From Burkholderiaceae bacterium (GTDB lineage Bacteria > Pseudomonadota > Gammaproteobacteria > Burkholderiales > Burkholderiaceae_E): a stretch of 64,000 bases of DNA. The notes under the pieces were generated by a model. The model did no database searches, had not been told where the DNA came from, and was given only the letters and a program-made list of their open reading frames with translations. Location of the stretch: assembly GCA_021463505.1 (NCBI GenBank), contig JAJTYR010000008.1:1-64000 (forward strand), in the 5' to 3' direction. Within the stretch, counting starts at the first letter, position 1. The number at the start of each line of letters is the position of its first letter. This document shows, piece after piece, positions 49,813-58,225 of this stretch. A program made the position numbers and the translations under genes.

Positions 49813-50284
49813 CTACATCCACCGCTGCGACCCTCCGGCGGCGCGCGATGGACTCCGCCACGCAGACGGGGCGGTCGCTGCCCTTGCGCTCGACGGTGAC
49901 TTCGGTGGTCACCTGCACGCCGTTGTCCGCGATGTCGTCGACGGCGACGATCCTGAAGCGGGCGCGCAGCTCGCTGCCCACCGGCACCGGCGCCATGAAG
50001 CGCACGCGGTTCAGCCCGTAGTTCACGCTCATGCGCACGCCGCGGAACTCGATCGCGTTCTCGGCGAACATCGGCATCATCGACAGCGTCAGGAACCCGT
50101 GCGCGATCGTCGTGCCGAACGGCCCCTGTGCCGCGCGTCGCGGATCGACGTGAATCCATTGACGGTCGCCGGTGGCCTCGGCGAACTGGTCGATGCGCTG
50201 CTGCGTCACCTCGGCCCAGTCGCTGACCGCGATCTCCTGTCCCACCAGCGGCCGCAGTTCGGCCAGGCTTTCGAACACGCGCAT
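49813..50284 (-). CDS. MaoC-family (R)-specific hydratase, stop codon lost or frameshifted
   Basis: The first 150 or so codons encode a normal MaoC/hotdog hydratase: VSDWAEVTQQRIDQFAEATGD near residue 20, IHVDPRRA, and GTTIAHGFLTLSMMP with the catalytic Asp/His pair, then GVRMSVNYGLNRVRF and a final RPVCVAESIARR. Family members end at this point, but here the frame has no stop and runs on antisense through gcdH to 48755 (509 codons). Skipping one base near 49840 would reach the TAG at 49813-49815, which is the end given here. Either an indel in the assembly or a true stop loss is likely. It would hydrate an enoyl-CoA. Confidence 0.7.
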
Positions 50285-50374
50285 TCCCGATCTCCATCCA
50301 GATGTCGACGTGCGAACGGCACGGGCACGACCCGTGCGTTGCTTCGATCCCGCGGCTTCGGCCGCCCGTCCTGC

Positions 50375-52006
50375 TCAATCGCGCAGCTTGAAGCGCTGGA
50401 TCTTGCCGGTCGCCGTCTTGGGGAGTTCCTCGACGAATTCGACCCAGCGCGGATATTTGAACGGAGCAAGCTGGTCCTTCACGAAGGCGCGCAGCTCCTC
50501 GGCGAGCGCGGGCGAGGCTTTCGAGGGTTCCTTCAGCACCACCCAGGCCTTGGGCTTGACCAGCCGGTCGTCGTCGGCCGCGCCGACCACCGCGGCCTCG
50601 AGCACCGCCGGGTGCGAGGCGATCGCCGACTCGACTTCGAAGGGCGACACGTACTGGCCGCTCACCTTCAGCATGTCGTCGGAGCGCCCCGCGTAGGTGT
50701 AGTAGCCGTCGGCGTCGCGCACGTACTTGTCGCCGCTGCGCGTCCACTCGCCCTGGAAAGTCTGGCGCGTCTTCTCGCGCTGGTTCCAGTACATCGCCGC
50801 CGAGGACGGCCCGCTGATGTACAGGTCACCCACCTCGCCGACGCCGACCTCGCGGCCGTCGTCGCCGAGCAGCTTCAGCGCGTAGCCGGGCACCGGCTGG
50901 CCGGTCGTGCCGTAGCGCACCTCGCCCGCGCGGTTCGACAGGAACACGTGCAGCATCTCGGTCGAGCCGATGCCGTCGAGGATCTCGACGCCGGTGCGCT
51001 CAGTGAAGCTCGTCCCCACGCGCGCGGGCAGCGCTTCGCCGGCCGACGTGGCCACGCGCAGGCCAAGTTGCTCGCGCGCCGGAAACGCCGGGCTCGCCAG
51101 CATGCTCGCGAACAACGTCGGCACGCCGTAGTGCACGGTGGGGCGCGCGCGCATCTTCGCCAGCGCCTCGGGCGCCGCGCCGATGAGGCGCAGGAAGACG
51201 GCTTCGGGCGTGGGCCGCTCGGCCATCAGCACCGCGGTCGCTCCCACCGACATCGGGAACGTGAGTCCGTTGCCCAGCCCGTATGCAAAGAACAGCTTCG
51301 CCGCACTGAACACGATGTCGGATTCGCGGATGCCGATCACCGGCCGCGCGAACAGTTCCGCCGTCTGGATCAGACTCGAGTGCACGTGCACCGTGCCTTT
51401 CGGCGCGCCGGTGGAACCGGACGAATAGAGCCAGAAGCACGGCTCGTCGGCCACCGTGTCGGCCGGCTCGAAGTGCTCGCTGCCGCCCGCAACCAGGGCG
51501 CCGAAGTCGTCGGTTGCGACCCGCCGCGTCTCCGCTACGTGACCCGGCGCCGCCGACACGACGATGCGCGAGAGCGTCGGCACCTTCTGCGCCAGCCCCT
51601 CGAACGACGGCAGCAGCGCCTGCGAAACGAACAACACCCGCGCGCGCGAATCGCGCAGCATGTATTCGTAGTCCTGCGGCTTGAGCAGCGTGTTCGCCGC
51701 CACCGGCACGACGCCCGCCTTGATCGCGCCGAGGAACGCCACCGGCCAGTCGATCGTGTCGAGCATGCACAGCATGACCCGGTCTTCCGCGCGCAGGCCC
51801 AGTCCGGCGAGTGCGGACGCGAAGCGATCGACGCGCCGCGCGAGTTCGGCGTAGGTGACGCTGCCGTGGTCGTCGATGAAGGCGAGCCGTTCGCCGCGTC
51901 CGGCCCGGACATTGCGCTCGATCAGGTCGTGCGCCGCGTTGTATCGGCGCGGAATCGACACCCGTGGCGGACTCACCGAATGGTCGGCACTCGACAACTG
52001 ATCCAC
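50375..52006 (-). CDS. benzoate-CoA ligase family protein
   Basis: A 543-residue ANL enzyme that activates benzoate or a related aromatic acid to its CoA thioester using ATP. The P-loop is YSSGSTGAPKG near residue 180, the adenylate region GIGSTEMLHVFLSN near 320, the hinge SDDMLKVSGQYVSP near 440 and the catalytic lysine in PKTATGKIQRF near 532. Those stretches are closest to the BclA/BadA benzoate-CoA ligases. No ATG fits; I chose the GTG at 52006, which has GGGGAG eight bases upstream. It is divergent from a flavodoxin gene and close to boxR. Confidence 0.88.
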   Translation of the reverse strand: MDQLSSADHSVSPPRVSIPRRYNAAHDLIERNVRAGRGERLAFIDDHGSVTYAELARRVDRFASALAGLGLRAEDRVMLCMLDTIDWPVAFLGAIKAGVVPVAANTLLKPQDYEYMLRDSRARVLFVSQALLPSFEGLAQKVPTLSRIVVSAAPGHVAETRRVATDDFGALVAGGSEHFEPADTVADEPCFWLYSSGSTGAPKGTVHVHSSLIQTAELFARPVIGIRESDIVFSAAKLFFAYGLGNGLTFPMSVGATAVLMAERPTPEAVFLRLIGAAPEALAKMRARPTVHYGVPTLFASMLASPAFPAREQLGLRVATSAGEALPARVGTSFTERTGVEILDGIGSTEMLHVFLSNRAGEVRYGTTGQPVPGYALKLLGDDGREVGVGEVGDLYISGPSSAAMYWNQREKTRQTFQGEWTRSGDKYVRDADGYYTYAGRSDDMLKVSGQYVSPFEVESAIASHPAVLEAAVVGAADDDRLVKPKAWVVLKEPSKASPALAEELRAFVKDQLAPFKYPRWVEFVEELPKTATGKIQRFKLRD

Positions 52007-52133
52007 GGCTTTTCTCCCCGACACCCGGTAGTGGTCGAAATTATCGCGCGGTTGCAGGCCGCGCGGGCGTGCGCCGGAGCGACGCCGCAAGGTCATCCTG
52101 CCAGCAGGGACGTTATCGCACGGACGACGATCG

Positions 52134-52178
52134 TGCAATAAACTGCCCATCACCCTGCTGGACTTGCATTATCCTGCG
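52134..52178. promoter_or_regulatory. pair of TGCA-N6-TGC repeats, candidate BoxR operators
   Basis: The ligase/flavodoxin divergent gap holds TGCA-N6-TGCC (52134-52147) and TGCA-N6-TGCG (52165-52178), 31 bases apart, about three helical turns. Each is one base short of TGCA-N6-TGCA, the repeat described for BzdR/BoxR. They lie 24-69 bases before the flavodoxin start and about 130-170 bases before the ligase start. A minus-strand promoter for the ligase may overlap them (TTGCAC, 17 bases, TAACGT). Confidence 0.4.
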
Positions 52179-52202
52179 TTAACGACGAATGGAGCGCGTG
52201 GC

Positions 52203-52670
52203 ATGGACGTGGAAATCCTGGTCGGCACGATGACCGGCAACGCACATCTCGTGGCGCGGGAACTCGAACTGCGCTTCGCCGATGCCGGCACGCGCATCAC
52301 GACGAGGCTGATGGATGACGTCACGCCCGAAGTCTTCGAACGCGACACGCTGTTCCTCGTCTGCACCTCCACCTACGGCCACGGCGACGTGCCCGACAAC
52401 GCGCGCGACCTGTTCGAGGCACTGCAGGCCCGACGGCCCGACCTGTCGGCGGTGAGCTACGGCGTGCTCGCGCTCGGCGACAGCACGTTCAGCGACACCT
52501 TCGCGCACGGCGGCATGCGCTTCGACCGCTTGCTGGGCGAGCTGGGTGCGCGCCGCATCGGCGAGCGCTTCACCATCGACACCGCGGCGGTCACCCTGCC
52601 GGAAGAGGCAGCCGCGGCCTGGATGCCCGGCTGGATCGCGCTCGCGCGCGCCGCGCTGGTTGCGGCCTGA
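52203..52670 (+). CDS. flavodoxin (MioC-like)
   Basis: A 155-residue FMN-binding electron carrier. The phosphate loop is VGTMTGNAHLVARELE near residues 7-22, the isoalloxazine loops CTSTYGHGDVPDNARD near 52-68 and LALGDSTFSDTFAHGG near 88-103. It is a short-chain flavodoxin like MioC or a flavodoxin domain of a sulfite-reductase-type protein. The ATG at 52203 has GGAG at 8 bases. It is divergent from the benzoate-CoA ligase and convergent with boxR, so it may feed electrons to an aromatic-CoA enzyme; this is inference. Confidence 0.88.
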   Translation: MDVEILVGTMTGNAHLVARELELRFADAGTRITTRLMDDVTPEVFERDTLFLVCTSTYGHGDVPDNARDLFEALQARRPDLSAVSYGVLALGDSTFSDTFAHGGMRFDRLLGELGARRIGERFTIDTAAVTLPEEAAAAWMPGWIALARAALVAA

Positions 52671-52683
52671 GAAGGCGGCGGAC

Positions 52684-53604
52684 TCAGCCCTTGCCGCCAG
52701 CGGCCTCGCGTGCCGACGATCCGGCCAGCGGGCTCGCGACCGCGATCACCTGCACCAGCCGCTTCAGGCTCTCGGCCTCGCCGATTCCCGTCGTGTCCAC
52801 AGCCGCATCGGCCAGCCCATAGAGCCGGTCGCGCTGCCTGAGGATGGTGCGCAATTCGGCCATCGCGTAGTCGCGGCCGCGAATCGGTCTCAGGTCGCCC
52901 TGCGCGATCACGCGATCCATGTGCTCCTCGGGAGAGGTCTTCAACCACACCGTCAGGCAGCGCTCGCGCAGCAGTTCGTAGGTGCGCGACTCGAGCACCA
53001 GCGAGCCGCCGGTGGCGATCACGCAGCGCCGGTGCGTGCGCGTGAGGCGATCGAGCACGCGGCGTTCGGCCTCGCGATAGGTGTCCTGCCCGTACATCGA
53101 GAAGATACTCTCCAGGCCCGCGCCCAGTTCGCGCTCGATCTGCTGGTCGAGCTCGAAGAACGGCACTTTCAGCCTCGTCGCGAGCCGTGCGCCCAGCGTC
53201 GACTTGCCGGCCCCACGCAGACCGACCAGGGCGATGCGCCGCGCACGCTCGCGGCTCATCTCGCCGAAACGCTGCTGCAGCGCGACGACCGCCTGATGGC
53301 GCTGGCCGGGCTCCAGCGCACGCAACACCCCGAGCGCGGTGACGATCTCGGGGTCGGACGCCTGGTCGCCGAGCAGTTGCCCGAGCGGGCAACGCAGTGC
53401 CTCGGCGACGCGCCGGATCAGCAGGATCGAGATGTTGCCGTCACCCGACTCCAGCTGCGCGAGATAACGCTCGGACAGGCCCGACAGCTCCGACAGGCGC
53501 CTGCGGGTCAGGCCGGCTTCGTCGCGACGCTCGCGCACGCGCCGCCCCAGCGCGGCGAGAAAGTCTGCCTCGTCCGATGATTTGCCCGGGACCGGCGAAG
53601 CCAT
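52684..53604 (-). CDS. boxR: BoxR/BzdR-type transcriptional regulator (HTH plus shikimate-kinase-like domain)
   Basis: A 306-residue regulator. Residues 16-80 are an XRE-type HTH (LTRRRLSELSGLSERYLAQLE, recognition helix about 42-50). A linker to about 120 joins a shikimate-kinase-like domain with Walker A GLRGAGKST (128-136), and a GGSLVLES motif near 205. BzdR and BoxR have this architecture and use the kinase-like domain to sense benzoyl-CoA, which releases the repressor from DNA. A minus-strand -10 (TATATT, 53637-53642) with TGCA just after it suggests self-control. The neighbouring ligase supports the assignment. Confidence 0.9.
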   Translation of the reverse strand: MASPVPGKSSDEADFLAALGRRVRERRDEAGLTRRRLSELSGLSERYLAQLESGDGNISILLIRRVAEALRCPLGQLLGDQASDPEIVTALGVLRALEPGQRHQAVVALQQRFGEMSRERARRIALVGLRGAGKSTLGARLATRLKVPFFELDQQIERELGAGLESIFSMYGQDTYREAERRVLDRLTRTHRRCVIATGGSLVLESRTYELLRERCLTVWLKTSPEEHMDRVIAQGDLRPIRGRDYAMAELRTILRQRDRLYGLADAAVDTTGIGEAESLKRLVQVIAVASPLAGSSAREAAGGKG

Positions 53605-53636
53605 GCAAGATAAGCCCGTGATCGACAGCAAGCTGC

Positions 53637-53642
53637 AATATA
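53637..53642 (-). promoter_or_regulatory. -10 element of the boxR promoter with adjacent TGCA
   Basis: TATATT on the minus strand is 33 bases before the boxR ATG. A TGCA (53634-53637) starts at its last base and a second TGCA (53604-53607) overlaps the start codon, 30 bases apart. The same gap must also carry the promoter of the divergent hydrolase. Confidence 0.35.
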
Positions 53643-53646
53643 ACTC

Positions 53647-54432
53647 ATGAATCCTCCGGCGCGCGAACCTTGCCGCATCCTCGTCGACGGGCAGCGCATC
53701 GAGTGCCGGCGCATCGGCGACGCCGGACGGTCCGCGCCAGTGATCGTCTTCCTGCACGAAGGCCTCGGCAGCGTGCGGATGTGGCGCGACTTTCCAGATC
53801 GCCTGTGCGCGACCGCGGGCCTTCCGGGCCTCGTCTGTTCGCGGCTCGGCTACGGCGCCTCCGATCCGCTGCCCGGCCCGCGCAATGCGCGCTTCATGCA
53901 CGAGGAGGCGACGAGCGCCCTGCCGGCGCTGCTGCGTGCCTGCGAAATCGACCGACCGATCCTCTTCGGCCACAGCGACGGCGCCTCGATCGCACTGATC
54001 CACGCGGGAACCTTCCCGGAGGTGGCGCGCGCGGTCATTGTCCTGGCGCCGCACCTGTTCGTGGAACCGGTCTGCGTCACCTCGATCGCCGCGATCAGCC
54101 GCGACTACGCCGGCCCCGCCTTGCGCGAGCGGCTGGCCCGGTATCACGCGGACGTCGACGGCGCGTTCCACGGCTGGAGCGACGTCTGGCTTTCGGACGA
54201 ATTCGCCGCCTGGAACATCGAGGATGCGGTGGCTGCGTCACGCTGCCCGATCCTCGCGATCCAGGGCGAAGACGACCAGTACGGCACGATGCGCCAGATC
54301 GAGCGGATCGCCGAGTTGCGGCCCGGCACGCGCCTGGCGAGGCTGCCCGGCTGCCGGCACAGCCCGCAGAACGATCGCCCCGACGAGGTCATCGAGCTCA
54401 CCTGTGCGTTCCTGCGCGACCTCGGGCCGTGA
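53647..54432 (+). CDS. alpha/beta hydrolase of the benzoate cluster
   Basis: A 261-residue hydrolase with the oxyanion-hole region FLHEGLGSVRMWRDFP near residue 37, the nucleophile elbow GHSDGAS (Ser near 113), an acidic residue in IQGEDDQYG near 205 and the catalytic His in GCRHSPQNDRP near 238. Hydrolases like this, divergent from boxR, are found in aerobic benzoyl-CoA clusters and may open a lactone or cleave a thioester; the substrate is unknown. No good ribosome site precedes the ATG at 53647, so the true start could be slightly downstream. Confidence 0.85.
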   Translation: MNPPAREPCRILVDGQRIECRRIGDAGRSAPVIVFLHEGLGSVRMWRDFPDRLCATAGLPGLVCSRLGYGASDPLPGPRNARFMHEEATSALPALLRACEIDRPILFGHSDGASIALIHAGTFPEVARAVIVLAPHLFVEPVCVTSIAAISRDYAGPALRERLARYHADVDGAFHGWSDVWLSDEFAAWNIEDAVAASRCPILAIQGEDDQYGTMRQIERIAELRPGTRLARLPGCRHSPQNDRPDEVIELTCAFLRDLGP

Positions 54433-54574
54433 CGCAGCCGCATCGCACCCGAGCGACGTCCCGTCCCGAAATCCGGCAGCCTCCGGGATCCGTCACGACC
54501 TTGACCGGATCGCGGTCGAACGGACGCTCCACGACCTAGAATCACTGCATTCACGATCCCGGGGAGACAGCGCG

Positions 54575-55912
54575 ATGCGGATTCTGTGCGGCACCGACTT
54601 CAGCGAGCGATCCGAAGCCGCCGCCGGGCTGGGCGCACTGCTTGCGCAGCGCAGCGGCGGCGACCTGACGCTGGTCCACGTCCTCGACACGCGCACACTC
54701 GGAATCGGCACACCCGCAGTCCTCGATGCGCTCGACCAGGCGGCGCGCGAAAAGCTCGAGCAGACCGCGGACCGGTTGCGCGCAGCCGGCGCGACCGTGT
54801 CGGTCGAACTTCCGGCCGGCTGGCCCGACGAGGCGCTGCTGGCCGAGGCCAGGCGCCGCGACAACGCACTGCTCGTGCTGCCGGCGATCGGTCGACGTGA
54901 CGGCGCCGGGGTGCGGCTCGGCAAGACCTGCGAACGCACGCTGCGCCACGCGCAGTCGCCGATGCTGGTGCTGCGCGACGTGGCCCCGCTGCGGGCCTGG
55001 CTGCAAGGCGAGCACGCATTGCGGATGCTGATCGCGTACGACTTCACGCCGCAGGCGGATGCTGCGGTGCTGTTCGCCGGGCAACTCGCCGCGCTCGGCG
55101 CCTGCAGGCCGGTGGCCGCCTACGCCGGTGATCCGCAGCGCGAGGCCGAGCGAATGGGGCTGCCCGACAACCCGACGCAGTCGCAGCAACTGCTGCGCGA
55201 CGAGATCGCCCGGCGCCTCGCACGGGCGGTGCCGGCGCTGCCGATCGAGGTGGTCGTTTCGGCGCACGACGGCGATCCGGGCGCGCGGCTCGCGCACCTG
55301 GCCGAACGCGAAGCGGCCGACCTGGTCATCGTCGGCTCGAACCAGCGCGGCGCGGTGGAGCGGCTGTTCGCCGGCTCGGTCTCGCTCGACCTGCTGCGCG
55401 ACGCCGCGACCAACGTACTGGTCGTGCCGGGCGCTTCGGCCGCCGCCACCACACAGTTGCCGCCCGCAGTGCGGCGCGTGCTCGTGGCCACCGACCTGTC
55501 AGCGGTCGGCAACCGGGCCGTCGCCTACGCACTGGCGGTCGCGCCGGCCAACGGCGAAGTGATCGTGGTGCACGTCGTGAGTCCGAACCTGATGCGCAAC
55601 GGCCAGTACGGGCGGCCCTCGTACGCGAGCTTCCAGGCCGAACACCGGGCCGTGCTCGACGAGCGCCGCGCCGCGCTCGCGGCCCTGTTGCCTCCGGACG
55701 ACGGCACCCGCACACTGCGCATCGAGCTCGTGGAGCACGATCGCCCCGGTCGCGCACTCATCGAGGCGATCGAACGCGAGGCGCCCGACCTGGTCTGCGT
55801 CGGCACGCTGGGCCGCACCGGCGCGGCGGCGGCCGTGCTGGGCTCGACCGCGCAGGCACTGGTGCGCGGGTGCCGCAGGCCGCTGCTCCTGATACAACCG
55901 CAGGACCGCTGA
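54575..55912 (+). CDS. universal stress protein with three UspA-like domains
   Basis: A 445-residue protein with three tandem USP folds (about 1-140, 148-290 and 300-445). The first begins MRILCGTDFSERSEAAAG, the second LRMLIAYDFTPQADAAVLF, the third VRRVLVATDLSAVGNRAVAYAL. The second ends with the ATP-binding VGSNQRGAVERLFAGSVS and the third with VGTLGRTGAAAAVLGSTAQ, the G-x2-G-x9-G(S/T) type loops, whereas the first lacks this loop. Single or double USPs are usual; three is less common. GGGGAG lies before the ATG. Confidence 0.88.
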   Translation: MRILCGTDFSERSEAAAGLGALLAQRSGGDLTLVHVLDTRTLGIGTPAVLDALDQAAREKLEQTADRLRAAGATVSVELPAGWPDEALLAEARRRDNALLVLPAIGRRDGAGVRLGKTCERTLRHAQSPMLVLRDVAPLRAWLQGEHALRMLIAYDFTPQADAAVLFAGQLAALGACRPVAAYAGDPQREAERMGLPDNPTQSQQLLRDEIARRLARAVPALPIEVVVSAHDGDPGARLAHLAEREAADLVIVGSNQRGAVERLFAGSVSLDLLRDAATNVLVVPGASAAATTQLPPAVRRVLVATDLSAVGNRAVAYALAVAPANGEVIVVHVVSPNLMRNGQYGRPSYASFQAEHRAVLDERRAALAALLPPDDGTRTLRIELVEHDRPGRALIEAIEREAPDLVCVGTLGRTGAAAAVLGSTAQALVRGCRRPLLLIQPQDR

Positions 55913-55970
55913 AAACGCGCGAATCGGCCTGCCACGCAGCCGAATCACCGGTTCTGCATCGGCGTCCGGT

Positions 55971-56963
55971 TCACCGGTTCGAACCCGCGGCCGCGCGACG
56001 CAGCCGGTCGGCCACGGCGTACCAGGCGACGTGATCGGGCACGCGCTCCACCAGAATGCGCCGGCAGCCTGAACCATCGAGCGCGCGCAGCGCATCGTAG
56101 AGTGCGCGCGCCGCAGCCGCTGGCTCGGCGGGCATCGCCAGCCTGGCATCGGCGCGCGCGCCGGCGCCCGAACGCACCCACAGCGCAACACGCTCGCCGC
56201 GCTGGTGCATCCAGGCAATGCGCCGGTCGATCTCGTCGCTGCCCACCAGTTCGACCGGCGTCGCCGGTGCGTAGTGCGCCTCCAGCGTGCCCGAGGCGCG
56301 AGGCGCCTGTGCATCGGACGCGAGTACCGGCTCTCCGAGGCTTGCTTCGAGTTGCGCAAGCGTGACGCCTCCGGGACGCAGCAGCACCGGCTGCTCGCGG
56401 GTGAGGTCGACGATCGTCGACTCCACGCCCACGTCGCAGGGCCCGCCGTCGAGTACCATCGGCGCCTCGTCGCCGAGGTCGTCGATCACGTGCGCAGCAC
56501 GCGTCGGGCTCAGGCGCCCGAAGCGGTTCGCCGATGGTGCCGCCACACCGTGGCCGCCGTGCGCGGCGAACGCAGCCAACAGCGCGCGCGCCACCGGATG
56601 CGAGGGCGCGCGCAGCCCGATCGAGGTCTGCCCGCCGCAGGCGAACGCGGGGGCGCCGTCACGCCGTACCAGGATCAACGTGAGCGGACCGGGCCAGAAT
56701 GCGTCGGCGAGCCGTTGCGCGCGTGCCGGCCAGTGTGCCCACCACGCGGCCTGCGTGGCGTCGAGCACGTGCACGATCAGCGGATGATCGGCGGGTCGTC
56801 CCTTCAGGCGATACACCTCGGCCACCGCGCGCCCGCTCGCGGCGTCGGCGCCCAGTCCGTAGACGGTTTCGGTCGGGAACGCCACCAGCGCGGCACCAGC
56901 GAGCCGTCGCGCGGCCTCCTCGATCGCCTGCGCATCGGCCGGCCAGGGATTATTGGCATTCAT
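55971..56963 (-). CDS. L-threonylcarbamoyladenylate synthase (Sua5 type)
   Basis: A 330-residue enzyme making threonylcarbamoyl-AMP from threonine, bicarbonate and ATP for the universal t6A37 tRNA modification. The YrdC domain (1-200) has PTETVYGLGADA near 30, RLKGRPADHPL near 52 and the SANRFGRLSPT motif near 145. The extra C-terminal Sua5 domain (about 225-330) distinguishes it from the short TsaC form. It is the last gene of a purCEK-sua5 run, 17 bases after purK. Confidence 0.92.
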   Translation of the reverse strand: MNANNPWPADAQAIEEAARRLAGAALVAFPTETVYGLGADAASGRAVAEVYRLKGRPADHPLIVHVLDATQAAWWAHWPARAQRLADAFWPGPLTLILVRRDGAPAFACGGQTSIGLRAPSHPVARALLAAFAAHGGHGVAAPSANRFGRLSPTRAAHVIDDLGDEAPMVLDGGPCDVGVESTIVDLTREQPVLLRPGGVTLAQLEASLGEPVLASDAQAPRASGTLEAHYAPATPVELVGSDEIDRRIAWMHQRGERVALWVRSGAGARADARLAMPAEPAAAARALYDALRALDGSGCRRILVERVPDHVAWYAVADRLRRAAAGSNR

Positions 56964-56980
56964 CGGCCGATGCAGCCTCT

Positions 56981-58225
56981 TCAGGAGCCGGTTTCCCCGC
57001 CCTGCCCGGCGATGCCGAGCTCCCGCTCGATCTGCGCGGCCACGCGCACGGCTTCGTCGACCGCATCGGCAAGCACCGTGACGTGCCCCATCTTGCGCCC
57101 CGGACGCGGATCGCGCTTGCCGTAGAGGTGCAGTTTCGCCGTCGGGTGGCGCAGCACCAGGCGCCAGTCGGGCTCGCGCGGCGCCGCGCCGGGCTGCGCG
57201 TCACCGATCGGTCGGTACCAGCAATCGCCCAGCAGATTGAGCATCACCGCCGCCTGGTGCTGGTGCGTGGAGCCGAGTGGCAGGCCGGCGAGCACGCGCG
57301 CCTGCTGCTCGAACTGGCTGGTGATGCAGGCATCGATGGTGTAGTGGGCCGAGTTGTGCGGGCGCGGGGCCAGCTCGTTCACGCGCAGGCTGCCGTCGGC
57401 GAGCACGAAGAACTCGACGCACAGCACGCCCACGTAGTCCATCGCGTCGGCGATGCGCCGCGTCGCATCGGTCGCTCGCATCGCCAGCTCCTGCGAAATC
57501 CGGGCCGGAACGGTGGAGACTGCGAGGATGCCGCCCCGATGGACGTTCTCGGCCACGGGGTATGCAACGCTGCGGCCGTCGAAACCGCGCGCAACCGCCA
57601 CCGAGACCTCGAGTTCGAGCGCCAGCCGCTTCTCGAGCACGCAGGGCACCTCGCCGAACGCGTGGAACGCCTCGATCGCCTGCGCGATCGACGACACGCT
57701 GGCCTGCCCCTTGCCGTCGTAACCGAGCCGTGCAACCTTCAGGATGCCGGGAAGCAGATCCGCGGGCGTCGCGCGCAGATCGTCGGTCGACATCACATCG
57801 ATGTACGGTGCGGTGGCCAGGCCGCAGTCGCGCACGAACGCCTTCTCCGTGCGCCGATCCTGCGCCACGGCCACGCTCGCTGCCGCCGGGCTGACGATGC
57901 CGTAGCCGGCGAGAAATTCGAGTGCACGGGCCGGAACATTCTCGAACTCGGTGGTGGTCGCGCGACAGATGGAGGCAATTTCCCGCAGCGCCTGATCGTC
58001 CAGGTAGCCGGCCTCGAGGTGGCGGTCGGCCACCGCACCAGCCGGGCTGTGCGCGCCCGGATCGAGCACGCAGACGCGATAGCCCATGCTCTGCGCGGCC
58101 ATGCAGAACATGCGCCCGAGCTGGCCACCGCCCAGCAGACCGAGCCAGGAGCCCGGCGGCAGCGGCGGCAACGGGCGATGCAGGCGCAGCGCGCCCGTCG
58201 CCGCGGAGGGCTCCGCGCGCCCCAT
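56981..58225 (-). CDS. purK: 5-(carboxyamino)imidazole ribonucleotide synthase
   Basis: A 414-residue ATP-grasp enzyme that carboxylates AIR to N5-CAIR in purine synthesis. The N-terminal GLLGGGQLGRMFCMAAQSMGY stretch (near residue 30, divided by family numbering), EFENVPARALEFL, the ATP-grasp lysine in KVARLGYDGKGQ and NELAPRPHNSAHYTIDAC near 290 are all characteristic. Its ATG shares one base with the purE stop (TGATG). About 25 N-terminal residues are an Ala/Pro extension, so a start further in is possible. Confidence 0.95.
   Translation of the reverse strand: MGRAEPSAATGALRLHRPLPPLPPGSWLGLLGGGQLGRMFCMAAQSMGYRVCVLDPGAHSPAGAVADRHLEAGYLDDQALREIASICRATTTEFENVPARALEFLAGYGIVSPAAASVAVAQDRRTEKAFVRDCGLATAPYIDVMSTDDLRATPADLLPGILKVARLGYDGKGQASVSSIAQAIEAFHAFGEVPCVLEKRLALELEVSVAVARGFDGRSVAYPVAENVHRGGILAVSTVPARISQELAMRATDATRRIADAMDYVGVLCVEFFVLADGSLRVNELAPRPHNSAHYTIDACITSQFEQQARVLAGLPLGSTHQHQAAVMLNLLGDCWYRPIGDAQPGAAPREPDWRLVLRHPTAKLHLYGKRDPRPGRKMGHVTVLADAVDEAVRVAAQIERELGIAGQGGETGS

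Noticed and set aside
50319-50337. Perfect 7-bp inverted repeat between the ligase and MaoC genes as terminator
   Set aside because: No T-run follows on either strand, so it does not meet the criteria for an intrinsic terminator.
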